NCBI GenBank assembly: GCA_963723965.1 | Contig: CAVRSV010000015.1 | Span: 1 to 64,000 of the forward strand | DNA: 64,000 nt | Direction of reading: 5' to 3' | Source: JARRKC01 sp963723965 | Lineage (GTDB): Bacteria > Acidobacteriota > UBA6911 > RPQK01 > JAPXNP01 | Shown: one piece after another, positions 1-9,369 of the stretch | Layout: each line of letters starts with the position of its first letter | How positions within the stretch are numbered: the first letter of the stretch is position 1 | Translations under genes and position numbers: made by a program | Notes under the pieces: generated by a model | The model's input: only the letters and a program-made list of their open reading frames with translations | What the model was told of the DNA's origin: nothing | Database searches by the model: none

Positions 1-6
1 TGCCTT

Positions 7-230
7 CCAGGTTGTCCAGGGGGCAATGATTGGCGATATCGCGCCGGTCCCCCGGGCGGCACAGACGGGGCGATGCTTTCGGGACTGCCGGTGGCCGGGG
101 TCGGGGCGTCTGGACAAGCAGGGATGCTTGTCCTACGGTGGGCACAGACGGGGCGACGCTTTCGGGACTGCCGGTGGCCGGGGTCGGGGCGTCTGGACAA
201 GCAGGGATGCTTGTCCTACGGTCGGCGAAC
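7..230. repeat. Composite repeat: 83-bp tandem duplication with hairpins
   Basis: An 83-bp unit occurs twice in tandem (about 58-140 and 141-223) with very few differences. Each unit ends in a perfect 9-bp palindrome, GGACAAGCA-GGGA-TGCTTGTCC, at 112-133 and 195-216. The preceding bases 7-57 contain the right arm AGGTTGTCC of another hairpin whose left arm falls outside the window. The whole block reappears at the right end of the window. It sits immediately downstream of the nagB-like gene, which is read toward it, so it occupies a 3'-end or terminator-like position. There is no T-run for a classical intrinsic terminator. It is best described as a REP-like dispersed intergenic repeat. Confidence 0.8.
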
Positions 231-260
231 TTGACGCTGCCCTTCGTCCGGCCTTCCCCG

Positions 261-1070
261 TCACCGGCGAAGGTGGGACGCGGCTGCTCGATCGAGGAAC
301 AGTCGCGCGTTGGGGTGTCGGCGCAGGATCGAGGCCGGGCAGGCCGTATCGATCGGGCCCTCGAGAGCGGCGGCGACCGCTACGGCCTTGCGTTCATCCG
401 GAACGACGCAGCTGATGCAGCGGCTCTGCATGATCGACGGAATCGTCAGGGTCAGCGCATGGGTCGGCACGTCCTCCAGCGAAGCGAACCAGCCCTCTCC
501 CAGTTGCTGCCGTCGACAGGCAGAATCCAGTTCGACCACCTTGACCCGCTTTGGATCGTGGAAGTCCGCGACCGGTGGGTCGTTGAAAGCCAGGTGGCCG
601 TTCTCTCCGATGCCGATGCAGGCCAAATCGACGGAATGCTCGGCCAGCAACTCTCCGTAGCGCCGAACCTCCGCCTCCAGGTCGGGCGCGTCCCCTTCGA
701 GAAAATAGATCTGGGCGGGCCTGACCTCATCGAGGATCCGCTCCCGCAGGTACCGGCGAAAGCTGGCCGGATGCCGATCGGGCATCCCCACGTACTCGTC
801 CAGGTGAAAGACGCTGATGCGGTCCCAGTCGACCGTCGTGATGCGTCTGAGCGCGGCGAGGAAAGCGAACTGCGAAGAGCCGGTGGCCAGAATCAGGACA
901 GCCCTGCCATTGTGGGCTATGCCCTCCTGAAGTGTCCGCGCGGTGTATCCTGCCGCCGCGCTTCCGAGTTCGTCAGGGGAGGCATAGACCTCGACCGACA
1001 GGCAATCAACGCGGATGGTCCGAAGCGGCCCGGTCTCTGTCACAACAGCCTCCATCTCGGCCAGGGACAC
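261..1070 (-). CDS. nagB: Glucosamine-6-phosphate deaminase-like protein
   Basis: Predicted 269-residue cytoplasmic protein of the NagB/6-phosphogluconolactonase superfamily. It would convert glucosamine-6-phosphate to fructose-6-phosphate and ammonia in amino-sugar breakdown. Motifs visible are LATGSSQFAFL (phosphate loop), FHLDEYVGM with the catalytic acid region, and GIGENGHLAFNDP, the family's signature around the active-site His. The length fits the family (about 240-270 residues). The start is uncertain: a GTG at 1070 and an ATG at 1055 are both possible and neither has a convincing ribosome site. There is no nagA or transporter beside it. The gene runs into the left-edge repeat. Confidence 0.85.
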   Translation of the reverse strand: MSLAEMEAVVTETGPLRTIRVDCLSVEVYASPDELGSAAAGYTARTLQEGIAHNGRAVLILATGSSQFAFLAALRRITTVDWDRISVFHLDEYVGMPDRHPASFRRYLRERILDEVRPAQIYFLEGDAPDLEAEVRRYGELLAEHSVDLACIGIGENGHLAFNDPPVADFHDPKRVKVVELDSACRRQQLGEGWFASLEDVPTHALTLTIPSIMQSRCISCVVPDERKAVAVAAALEGPIDTACPASILRRHPNARLFLDRAAASHLRR

Positions 1071-1487
1071 CGGGAATGAGGCCGACGCCCTGAAGACCGC
1101 CGGGCCGCCGAACCGTTCCCAGGACCCCGAAGAAGTCCCTCTGGCCCCGCCAGTCTATTCCGGAAAGCGGCCAAGGGACAGGCTCTACGACCTCCGCGCG
1201 ACGGGGAGGGTGCAAGGGACACACTCCATGACGGCTGTTGGACGCTGTTCGACGAGGCTCTCCGGAGAAGGGGACCCTCGAGGTGTCGGATCTCCTTACA
1301 GTCTCGGCCGGTCGGATGCCTGAGGGGGGCGCGTATTTTCACATGTGGTAACTGGAACGTGCATATTACCTGAACTCTCAATCAATGGCGCCGAAATTGC
1401 TTACTCTCAGGCCAAGTACACGGATCTGGCCATCCGCCTATCCATCAAGATTCAAGCAGACGGCAGGGGATTGGAGTCGATACAGCC
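1071..1487. other. Intergenic region, no gene recognised
   Basis: This gap lies between the divergent nagB-like gene and the PEP-CTERM gene and probably holds both promoters. The stretch 1330-1390 is locally AT-richer, as expected for a promoter, but I cannot fix -35 and -10 boxes with confidence. The overlapping short reading frames here have no recognisable protein features. Confidence 0.4.
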
Positions 1488-2162
1488 ATGAGAAGAAATC
1501 GGAGAATTGGCGTCGGTACGTCTCTCTTTATCATCTTGGTCGGCCTCGCCGCGATCGGGCAAAGCCTCGGCGATCCGATTGATCCCAGGATCGTCGTTCG
1601 TGGAACGACGACCGGTGGGACTTACCACATCGTGAACCTCGATCCCTTCGATATCACCCTGGATGAGGATACCATCACGGGATACGCTGGATTTTTCGAC
1701 ATCGGGGATCAATCTCGACCTCCACCGACCGATAATGCCTTCGGCCTGATCTTCCAGAACCTGACCGGTCAAGCCATCACCCGCGTGGTGATCCAGTTCG
1801 CTCTTCCGGGATTTCTTCGACATCACACCCGGATCCGTCTATCCCGGGAGCATCAGCGATCTGGTCTTCAGCAGGCGAACAGGCCGCCAGGGTTTCTTCA
1901 CTTTCCTCGGCAACCCCAATGCCGACGTCGACCTCGCCAACGGAACCGTCGACCTGGACACTTTGACGGCTATGTGGCACCCAGTGAAGTCGGGAAATTG
2001 GGCCACGGCGACTAATTCTCGTCAATCTTCTATTGCTTCCCGCAGGGTACGACCGCGCACGTGACCGTTTCCACGCCCGAGCCGGCCACCCTTGGCCTGC
2101 TGGCCATCGGTCTCGCTGTACTCGGATGGGGGATGCGGCGACGGCTCAGGGTGCAGCTGTAG
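1488..2162 (+). CDS. PEP-CTERM sorting-domain exported protein (two frameshifts)
   Basis: The N-terminus has a signal peptide (RRNR followed by a hydrophobic stretch). The C-terminus reads STPEPATLGLLAIGLAVLGW followed by an arginine cluster, a textbook PEP-CTERM anchor recognised by exosortase/archaeosortase systems. As written the frame breaks twice. Near 1811 one base must be removed (GGG to GG gives LPDFFDI), and near 2016 one base must be added (a T gives TNFSSIF). With both corrections the gene reads 224 codons from ATG 1488 to the TAG at 2160-2162. The central part is an unrecognised secreted domain. The family implies that exosortase and exopolysaccharide genes exist elsewhere in the genome; none is in this window. 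Confidence 0.75.
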
Positions 2163-2174
2163 GCCGGGAGCCCT

Positions 2175-5100
2175 TTACCAATCTTCGTAGCCGGGCTGCT
2201 TTCGCAGTGCGTCGAGCTCGGGATCATCCTCAACCGCCTGGAGGGGATACCCCTTCGACAGGGCTTCCTTGAGCGCCGCGAGGGCACCCTCCACATCGCC
2301 GGCAAGCGTCTTGACGACCGCTTCGTGGTAGGCGTACTCGACGTTCCCGGGATCGAGTGCCCGGGCGCGGCGCACGAAGTTCAGGGCCTCGGCGGTGTCC
2401 CCCTTCTTGGCATAGTAAAGCGCCAGCGACGCCAGTGCGTCCGCATTGCGGGGGTTGATCTTGAGCTCACCGAAGGCCAGTTCGATGGCCCGGTCATAGG
2501 CCTGCCGGGCTTTCTCGGTCTGACCCGACCAGCGATAGGCATCGGCCAGGTTTCCCACCAGCATTTGGCGGTTGGGTCCGAGTTCGACCGCTTTTTCGAA
2601 GGCGGTGACTGCCTCCGGATAGCGATGTAGGAAGAAATAAGCGGTGCCGAGGTTCGAGTACGCATCCCAGGAGGCTTTGATCTCGAGGGCGCGCTGGAAG
2701 GCCGGGATCGACTCCTCGTACTTTCCCTGCCCGAGGAGCATCGCCCCGATGTTGAGATGGCCCCAGGCGTTGTCGGGCTCGAGCTCGACGACTTTGCGGT
2801 AGGCCTCGAGGGCCTGGTCGTACTCGCCGATCTGGTAGTAAGCGCCTCCGAGGCTGCTGAAATTCAGCCAGTAGTAAGGATTGAGCTCGACCGCCTTACG
2901 ATACGCCTCGATCGCTTCCCGGTTGCGGCCCGCGCTGGCCAGCGTGCTTCCGAGTCGGCGGTAGCCCTCGTCCGAGTTGGGAGCCAATTCGATGGCTTGC
3001 TTCAGCACCGAGACGGCCTCGGCCTCCTTGCCGGTGATCCGGTAGACGCTGCCCAGGGCGAAGAAGACTTCCGGCAGATTCGGGTTCAAACTCCGGGCCT
3101 GTTCGCCGGCGGCGACCGCCCGCTGAGTCCAACTGCCGCTCCGAGTCTCGTCGAACATGGCGAGGCTGGCGTCCGCGACGCCCACATAGGCCAGGGCAAA
3201 GCTGGAATCCTTCTGCAGCGCCTCCTGAAAGAGATTCAGGGCGGTCTGGACATTCTTCACATCCTGCCGGCCACGGAGCGCGTTGCGGCCGCGCAGGTAC
3301 AGGTCATAAGCTTCGGAATTCTCCGTCGAATGGGTGATCACCCGGGCTCTCTCCGACAGGCTCGGCGTCACCTCGAGGACCGACAGCAGCTCGTCGTAGA
3401 TCTGGTCCTGCAGCGTGAGCAGGTCCTGCACCATCCCGGAGTAGGACTTCGCCCAGAGAGACTTGCCGCTCTCCATGTCTTCGAGCTTGACCGTAACGGC
3501 GATCCTGTCTCCTGCTCCCTGGAGCGTCCCGTGGAGGATCAGGCTGACACCCAATCGTCGGGCCACTTCCTGTAACGGAGTGTTGGCATCCACCTCTTCG
3601 ACGGCGGTCGAGGAAGCCACCTGCAACTCCCGGAGCTGAAACAGGCGCGCCGACAGAGCTTCGCTCAAACCCGTAGCCAGATATCCCAGTCGCCCCGGGT
3701 CTCCCAGGACCCGGAAGGGGAGTATCGCAACATACTTGCGGTTGGGAAGGACTGCGTCTCCCGCTCCATCGTTCGGCAATCGCAGGCCGAAGAAGAAGAC
3801 CATGACGGCCAGACCCAAGAGGGCAGATCCCGCGGCCAGGACGGCACCCCGGACCACCCATTTGCGAGTCGTGCCCCGGACCCTCGCGAGCTGGAATCGC
3901 GTGGCGAATCGCGTGTGCCCGGTGGTGATGCCCTGCTCGAGGTCCTCGAGGATCGCGGCCACCGAAGGATAGCGGGCATCGGGGTCGATTGCCATGCAGC
4001 GTTCAATGATCTGGGACAGAAACGGCGGCGCCTCGGGGTTGAATTCGGTGACCGGACGAGGCGCCTTCTGGACCCGCTGCATCATGACTTCGAAGACCGA
4101 ATTGCCCTGGAACGGCACCTGTCCGGCAACGAGTTGATAGAGGATCGCCCCGAGCGTGTACAGATCGGATCTCTCGTCGACCGACTCCCCTTTCACCTGT
4201 TCGGGTGACATGTAGTCGGGAGTCCCCATGATTTGACCGACCTGGGTCAGGGCCGATTGCTGGATGCTCTTGGCCAGCCCGAAATCCGTCAAAAATACCT
4301 GGTCCTTGCGGTCGAGCATGACGTTGTCGGGCTTGAGATCGCGGTGCAGGACTCCCTGCTCGTGTGCCGCCTGCAGGGCTTTGCAGATCTGACGGAAGAT
4401 TCCGACCACCCGTTCTTCGGGAAGCCTTTTCTCTCTGCGAAGCAGAGCCGAGAGATTCTCTCCCTCGACGTATTGCATCGTGAGGAAACGGAAGCCGTCA
4501 CTCTCGCCGAGATCGTAAACCCGCAGGACATTCTTGTGCGTGACGACGCTGGACAGCTGGATTTCCCGCTTGAAACGCTCGAGGATCTCCGGGTGATCGG
4601 CGATTTCCCTGCGAATCACCTTGAGGGCGACGTCCCGATCCAACTCGCTGTCGTAAGCGAGATAGACGGTTCCCATCCCGCCCTGACCGAGCATCTTCTT
4701 GATGGTGTAGCGGGAGCCTACCTGCATTCCTTCACCCAGGATCACCGAGCCGGTCGGCATCGCGAACTGCGTCTGGGCGGAGGACGAGTCGGACGGGCCT
4801 TCCTCCGTTCCGGAGCCTCTGCCGGCAGGGGCCTGCGTGCCGCTCGCAGAGCTGAGAATCAGGGTTGCCACCGTCGCCATCTCCTCGGGAGCCGCGGGAG
4901 GAATCCGGCGCAGGTTCTCCAGCAGTCGCGTTGCATCGTTGGCCGCCTGGTCCGATCCCTGCCCTGCGATTCCGGAGAAAATGGACGGCAAGGAATCCTG
5001 CAGCTCGTCGATGCCGATCCGGCTGAGGTCCATCAAAGCCGGATCCAGGGGGGTGTCGTCGAGCAGGCAGGGGATGACCGGCTTCTTCAGCGCGAGTGCG

Positions 5101-5336
5101 GCGCTCCACTCGAACTGCACGGTGCGGGAGGACGCCGCGTCTTTCGACCAGAGGAGCAGCAGGGCGTCGCGATCAACGATCTCCTGGCCGATCAGTGAAG
5201 GCCAGGAGTGGTCCGCATACACGTCATCGGCGCTGGCCTTGCTCGTGAAGCCGAGGCCGGCAATGACCTGCGCGACCCGCCGGGCAGCCGGTTGATCGCT
5301 GCTCGAACAGGAAATGAACAGGCTGCACTGTCGCAT
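2175..5336 (-). CDS. TIR-domain / Ser-Thr protein kinase / TPR fusion receptor
   Basis: About 1053 residues from ATG 5336; an in-frame GTG at 5369 would add 11. Residues 1-115 resemble a TIR-like domain (CSLFISCSSSD, then LLLLWSKDAASS and VQFEWSAALA, with E76 in the position of the TIR catalytic Glu). Residues 210-470 form a complete Hanks kinase: GQGGMGTVY loop, Lys in VALKVI, HRDLKPDN near 331 and DFG near 351. A membrane helix follows near 497-520. A FlgO/TolB-like segment covers roughly 534-660 (KYVAILPF to HGTLQG), and many TPR units run to the C-terminus. Kinase and TIR are therefore cytoplasmic, while the FlgO/TPR half is probably outside the inner membrane. The TIR fusion is uncommon. 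The combination suggests a signalling receptor; NADase activity is only a possibility. Confidence 0.85.
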   Translation of the reverse strand: MRQCSLFISCSSSDQPAARRVAQVIAGLGFTSKASADDVYADHSWPSLIGQEIVDRDALLLLWSKDAASSRTVQFEWSAALALKKPVIPCLLDDTPLDPALMDLSRIGIDELQDSLPSIFSGIAGQGSDQAANDATRLLENLRRIPPAAPEEMATVATLILSSASGTQAPAGRGSGTEEGPSDSSSAQTQFAMPTGSVILGEGMQVGSRYTIKKMLGQGGMGTVYLAYDSELDRDVALKVIRREIADHPEILERFKREIQLSSVVTHKNVLRVYDLGESDGFRFLTMQYVEGENLSALLRREKRLPEERVVGIFRQICKALQAAHEQGVLHRDLKPDNVMLDRKDQVFLTDFGLAKSIQQSALTQVGQIMGTPDYMSPEQVKGESVDERSDLYTLGAILYQLVAGQVPFQGNSVFEVMMQRVQKAPRPVTEFNPEAPPFLSQIIERCMAIDPDARYPSVAAILEDLEQGITTGHTRFATRFQLARVRGTTRKWVVRGAVLAAGSALLGLAVMVFFFGLRLPNDGAGDAVLPNRKYVAILPFRVLGDPGRLGYLATGLSEALSARLFQLRELQVASSTAVEEVDANTPLQEVARRLGVSLILHGTLQGAGDRIAVTVKLEDMESGKSLWAKSYSGMVQDLLTLQDQIYDELLSVLEVTPSLSERARVITHSTENSEAYDLYLRGRNALRGRQDVKNVQTALNLFQEALQKDSSFALAYVGVADASLAMFDETRSGSWTQRAVAAGEQARSLNPNLPEVFFALGSVYRITGKEAEAVSVLKQAIELAPNSDEGYRRLGSTLASAGRNREAIEAYRKAVELNPYYWLNFSSLGGAYYQIGEYDQALEAYRKVVELEPDNAWGHLNIGAMLLGQGKYEESIPAFQRALEIKASWDAYSNLGTAYFFLHRYPEAVTAFEKAVELGPNRQMLVGNLADAYRWSGQTEKARQAYDRAIELAFGELKINPRNADALASLALYYAKKGDTAEALNFVRRARALDPGNVEYAYHEAVVKTLAGDVEGALAALKEALSKGYPLQAVEDDPELDALRKQPGYEDW

Positions 5337-5472
5337 GATTTTGCGCCTGGCCTGGGTGTGCCTGCGCACTCCCAGGCGGGCCGAAGTCCCGCGAAATTGC
5401 AGCCATCATAGCACCCTTGGCAGTTCTGGTGGATGCGGCCGCCTACGCCCTCCAACTGAACGGGCCGACGGA

Positions 5473-6864
5473 CTAGAGGCGCCAACCCTCCCGATAAGTG
5501 GTCTGCACGTATTCGTTGGCCTCGGCGTCGTTGGTCACGGTCATGTGGAGCCCGTCCCACTCGAGCTTCTTTGTCGATCGCTGAGCGACATTGCCGAGGA
5601 GGACCGTCTCGGTCATGGGACCCGAGTAGTTGAAGTTGGCACTGGGCAATGAGCCACCCTTGCAGGCATCCAGCCAGTCGCGGTGATGCCCTTTCGAGCG
5701 TGGAAGGGACGGTGCCGGCGGCTGGAAGCTCTGGGCAAGGCTATCGGGGAGCAAGGTCGGAGCGCCGCCCCATCCACCACAAATGATGTTTCCTTTCTCG
5801 CCCACGAAGATAATGCCGTTTCCACCGAGCGGCTTGTTGGGCTCCAGCCCCGCCGGGCGAGGTGGCCGGCGAGCGCCGTCGTACCAGATCAGCGTCACCG
5901 GCGGCATTTCACCGCGGGCCGGAAACTCGTATCGCACCGTGGAATCTGCCGGTACGGTCTCCGCATTGATCGACGTGTCGATGGCCTCCACCGTGTCCGG
6001 GTACCCCAGCTTCAGCGCCCAGAATGCCGGATCCATGTTGTGGCAGGCCATATCTCCGATGCTGCCCGTTCCGAAGGCCCACCAGCCTCTCCAGTTGTAG
6101 GGGGCGTAAGCGGGGTGGTAAGGGCGATAGGGCGCTGGACCGAGCCAGAGGTCCCAGTCGAAGGTCGCGGGAACCGGAGGAGTCTCGGTGGGGCGCCCTC
6201 CGGAGGCCCACCCGTTGGATCCGGTCCAGGAATGGACCTCGCGAATGGCTCCGATCGCGCCGGCCCAGATCCACTCGCACGTCCGGCGGATTCCATCCCC
6301 GGAATGGCCCTGGTTGCCCATCTGCGTGGCGACCCCGGCTTCCCGGGCCGCCTCGGTGATCCTCCGGGCTTCGTAGATGGTGTGGGTCATGGGTTTTTCA
6401 CAGTAGACGTGTTTGCCGAGTCGGATGGCGGCCATCGTCGCGACGGCGTGGACATGATCCGGAGTCGCCACGAGCACCGCGTCGATCGCCTTCTCCCGGT
6501 CGAGCATTCTTCTGTAGTCCAGATAGGGCGTGCACTTGGCGCTCGAGTTCCCCTGCTGCCCGTTGTGCTCCTGGATCAGCTTCAGGGCCGGCGCCCGCCC
6601 GGCCGTCCCTCCATAGTAGAAACGGCTGTAGTCGCTCTCCTCGTTGGGATCGGCAATCGCGATCACCTGGGCGTCCGGCTCCTTGAAGAGCGCCTTCATA
6701 TTGACGATCCCCTGGCCGCCCGTGCCGATGACGGCGATGTTGACCCGGTCGCTGGGTGCGACATAGGCGCTCCCTCCGAGTACCGATCTGGGCACGATCG
6801 TAGCGGATGCAGTTGCGAGTGCGGTGTTGACGAGCAGTTGTCTTCTGGAAATCGGTCGAGCCAT
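5473..6864 (-). CDS. Tat-exported Gfo/Idh/MocA-family sugar oxidoreductase
   Basis: The start is set at ATG 6864, preceded by AGAGGAGAAG, rather than the upstream in-frame codon at 6888. The protein has about 463 residues. It begins with a Tat signal (ISRRQLLVNTALATASAT). A Rossmann NAD(P) site follows (VNIAVIGTGGQG, then AIADPNEES), and the family motif CEKPMTHT carries the conserved Lys. The C-terminal part has the typical Gfo/Idh/MocA beta-sheet domain with GSIGDMACHNMD, whose His is typical of the catalytic region. Members oxidise sugars or inositols with a tightly bound or free nicotinamide cofactor. The Tat signal implies folding with cofactor before export. The substrate is unknown. 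Confidence 0.9.
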   Translation of the reverse strand: MARPISRRQLLVNTALATASATIVPRSVLGGSAYVAPSDRVNIAVIGTGGQGIVNMKALFKEPDAQVIAIADPNEESDYSRFYYGGTAGRAPALKLIQEHNGQQGNSSAKCTPYLDYRRMLDREKAIDAVLVATPDHVHAVATMAAIRLGKHVYCEKPMTHTIYEARRITEAAREAGVATQMGNQGHSGDGIRRTCEWIWAGAIGAIREVHSWTGSNGWASGGRPTETPPVPATFDWDLWLGPAPYRPYHPAYAPYNWRGWWAFGTGSIGDMACHNMDPAFWALKLGYPDTVEAIDTSINAETVPADSTVRYEFPARGEMPPVTLIWYDGARRPPRPAGLEPNKPLGGNGIIFVGEKGNIICGGWGGAPTLLPDSLAQSFQPPAPSLPRSKGHHRDWLDACKGGSLPSANFNYSGPMTETVLLGNVAQRSTKKLEWDGLHMTVTNDAEANEYVQTTYREGWRL

Positions 6865-7070
6865 GACTTCTCCTCTCTGGCAGCCCATTCATGTACCACA
6901 TTCGCGCCGGCTTGGATAGACGTTGAGGAAGGACAGCGCTCCCGGATTGTCCGGAGAACGCTGGGGACAACCTTCCCCGGTCGTCCAGCGGGCGGGATGC
7001 GTCGTGGACGCAGGTCAGGCTGGGCGTGCGACGCCCATGAAGTCGCAGGAACGGGCGGCCGATGCCGCGG

Positions 7071-7544
7071 TCAACGTGCCGGGGGGACGGCTTGCCCGGA
7101 AGCGAGTCGGTCGAGTGGCGTGGTCGGGACGGTCACCCTGAAGCGCGCCAGACCGCCGGGGGAGAGCAGATCGAAGACGCCACCCAGCGCCGGGCGGTCC
7201 GACTGACCACCGAGAAAGGTCACTGTCTTCTCGGCCACGTCGCCCTGCAATGTCGCGCCATCCCCTGACCAGCGAAAGTGACCCTGCTCGAGGCGGGTCG
7301 GTACACCCACTCGAAAACGCAGGTTCATCTCCAGATTTCCCCGAGGTCCCGCGAACACGATGCGAGCCTCCAGTCGATCCCCGTCTCGCTCTCCCGCGAG
7401 GCTGCTCAGTCGGTATTCGGCCAAGGGACGGCCCTCCGGCAGGCTTTCGATGCCCGGTTGGGCGGAGCGGCCGCAGGCAGGCAGCAGTAGGATCAGCATC
7501 GAGATCAGAAGCGCCCCTGTCTGGTGGTTGCCGTGGTTCGTCAT
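7071..7544 (-). CDS. Putative lipoprotein of unknown function
   Basis: From ATG 7544 the product has 157 residues. It starts with a short charged region, a hydrophobic stretch (LLISMLILLL) and a lipobox ending LLPACG, so the mature protein should be lipidated at that Cys. The rest looks like a small beta-rich domain with no family I recognise. A longer upstream extension in the same frame lacks any signal-peptide logic and is rejected as the start. The gene is divergent from araA and shares its upstream region. Confidence 0.6.
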   Translation of the reverse strand: MTNHGNHQTGALLISMLILLLPACGRSAQPGIESLPEGRPLAEYRLSSLAGERDGDRLEARIVFAGPRGNLEMNLRFRVGVPTRLEQGHFRWSGDGATLQGDVAEKTVTFLGGQSDRPALGGVFDLLSPGGLARFRVTVPTTPLDRLASGQAVPPAR

Positions 7545-7724
7545 GCGCAGGTAGATTGTCGCACACCGGCGAGTCCTCGCCCCATGAGGTGGAGCTCGCG
7601 AGGCGGCGCAGGACCTGATCCGCGCCTGCTTGTCGGCCTCCGGTGCAGCGGGTGGGACGGCGGGTCCGGCGGCGGTGCCGGTGCCGATTGGTTGGGGTAT
7701 GATTGTCGAAATGGAGGTTTCTCG

Positions 7725-9248
7725 ATGAAAGTGTCTGTGAATCCAAAGACTTACGAAATCTGGTTTGTGACCGGCAGCCAATCCCTCTATGGCGAAGAGG
7801 TGCTGCGGCAGGTGGAGTCCGATTCCAGGGAAGTGGCGGCGGGTCTGGCGGAATCGGTCGCCTCGCCGGTCAGGATCGAGTTCAAGTCCGTCCTGACGAC
7901 GTCGGAAGCGATCACCCGCGTCTGTCTGGATGCCAACTCGTCAGAGAGCTGTATCGGCCTGATCGCCTGGATGCACACCTTCTCGCCGGCCAAGATGTGG
8001 ATCAACGGGCTGAAGCTGCTGGCCAAGCCCTACGCCCATCTTCATACCCAGTTCAACCGGGATATCCCCTGGGACGCCATCGACATGGACTTCATGAATC
8101 TGAATCAGTCGGCCCACGGGGGCAGGGAATTCGGATTCATCAACGCCCGCATGGGAATCGATCGAAAAGTGATCGTCGGACACTGGAAGGACCATTCTGT
8201 TATCGAGGAACTGGATGGCTGGATCCGGTCTGCCATCGGGCGCCAGGTCCTGCGGACGCTCAAGGTCGCCCGTTTCGGCGACAACATGCGCAACGTGGCC
8301 GTCACCGAAGGGAATAAGGTCTCCGCCGAAATCCAGTTCGGATTCGCCGTTCACGGGTTCGGCGTCGGTGATCTGGCGGGCAGCGTGGAGGCGGTCGCGG
8401 AGAAGGATGTCGAGAAACTGCTGGGGGAATACCAGGACCAGTTCAGGATCGCGGACTCTATCCTGAGGGACGCCGTGGCGATGCAGGCGATCCGGTACCA
8501 GGCACGTATCGAACTCGGTCTCGAGCGGTTTCTCGAGCACGGCGGTTTCAGCGCCTTCACGACCAATTTCGAAGACCTTCACGGATTGCTCCAGCTGCCG
8601 GGCTTGGCGGTGCAGCGGCTCATGCAGAAGGGATACGGGTTCGGCGCGGAGGGAGACTGGAAGACGGCGGCCCTTGTGCGCGCCATGAAGGTCATGTCGG
8701 CGGGCCTGGACGGAGGTGCCTCGTTCATGGAGGACTACACCTATCACTTCGATCCGGCCGGTATGAGGGTCCTCGGGGCCCACATGCTCGAGGTCTGCGC
8801 TTCGATCGCCGACGGGAAGCCATCCATCGAGGTGCACCCGCTCTCCATCGGCGGCAAGGCGGATCCCGCGCGTCTGGTCTTCAGGGCTTCGAAAGGGGCT
8901 GCGTTGAACGTGTCGTTGATGGATCTGGGGAACCGCTTCCGCCTGCTGGTTAATAAGGTCCAGGTCGTTGACACCCCGGACTTGCCAAAACTCCCGGTGG
9001 CCCGGGTACTCTGGGATCCGAAGCCGAATCTGAAGATCGCAGCGGCTGCCTGGATCCTGGCCGGAGGCGCTCACCATACGGCCTTCACCCAGGCTCTCTC
9101 GATCCAGCACATGCTCGATCTGGCTGAGATGTGCGGCATCGAGTGCCTGGTGATCGACGAGCAGACGCGGATCGAAGAATTCAAGAAGGAAATCCGTCTG
9201 AACGAGGTCTACTACTCCCTCGGGAAAGGCCTACGGGGTTCAAACTAG
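7725..9248 (+). CDS. araA: L-arabinose isomerase
   Basis: The 507-residue protein starts at ATG 7725 with GGAGG eight bases upstream. It converts L-arabinose to L-ribulose in the cytoplasm and needs a divalent metal. It aligns by eye along its length with AraA: EIWFVTGSQSLYGEEVL at the N-terminus, HTFSPAKMWI and QFNRDIPW in the substrate region. The catalytic/metal residues are in SFMEDYTYHF (Glu), GAHMLEVCAS (Glu), SIEVHPLSIGG (His) and GGAHHTAF (His). The length matches the family (about 500). No araB, araD or araC is beside it, so the rest of the pathway must lie elsewhere. It supports use of arabinose released from arabinoxylan or arabinan. Confidence 0.97.
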   Translation: MKVSVNPKTYEIWFVTGSQSLYGEEVLRQVESDSREVAAGLAESVASPVRIEFKSVLTTSEAITRVCLDANSSESCIGLIAWMHTFSPAKMWINGLKLLAKPYAHLHTQFNRDIPWDAIDMDFMNLNQSAHGGREFGFINARMGIDRKVIVGHWKDHSVIEELDGWIRSAIGRQVLRTLKVARFGDNMRNVAVTEGNKVSAEIQFGFAVHGFGVGDLAGSVEAVAEKDVEKLLGEYQDQFRIADSILRDAVAMQAIRYQARIELGLERFLEHGGFSAFTTNFEDLHGLLQLPGLAVQRLMQKGYGFGAEGDWKTAALVRAMKVMSAGLDGGASFMEDYTYHFDPAGMRVLGAHMLEVCASIADGKPSIEVHPLSIGGKADPARLVFRASKGAALNVSLMDLGNRFRLLVNKVQVVDTPDLPKLPVARVLWDPKPNLKIAAAAWILAGGAHHTAFTQALSIQHMLDLAEMCGIECLVIDEQTRIEEFKKEIRLNEVYYSLGKGLRGSN

Positions 9249-9369
9249 GGAAAGTCATCACCCACGGCCCTCGCGGGCGCCCACCGAGCGGTTCGCAGGC
9301 TTCGGGGCGCCCGCACACTCCTTCCTCGAGGCCCCTCGAATCTGCTCCGCCCGCGGCCGTTGGCGTCGC

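Noticed and set aside
58..223. Possible CRISPR array at the left edge
   Set aside because: The units are contiguous 83-bp copies without unique spacers; this is a tandem duplication with hairpins.
30..1079. Forward-strand open frame across the left repeat and nagB
   Set aside because: It translates the 83-bp tandem repeat and then the antisense of nagB; NagB motifs are on the minus strand.
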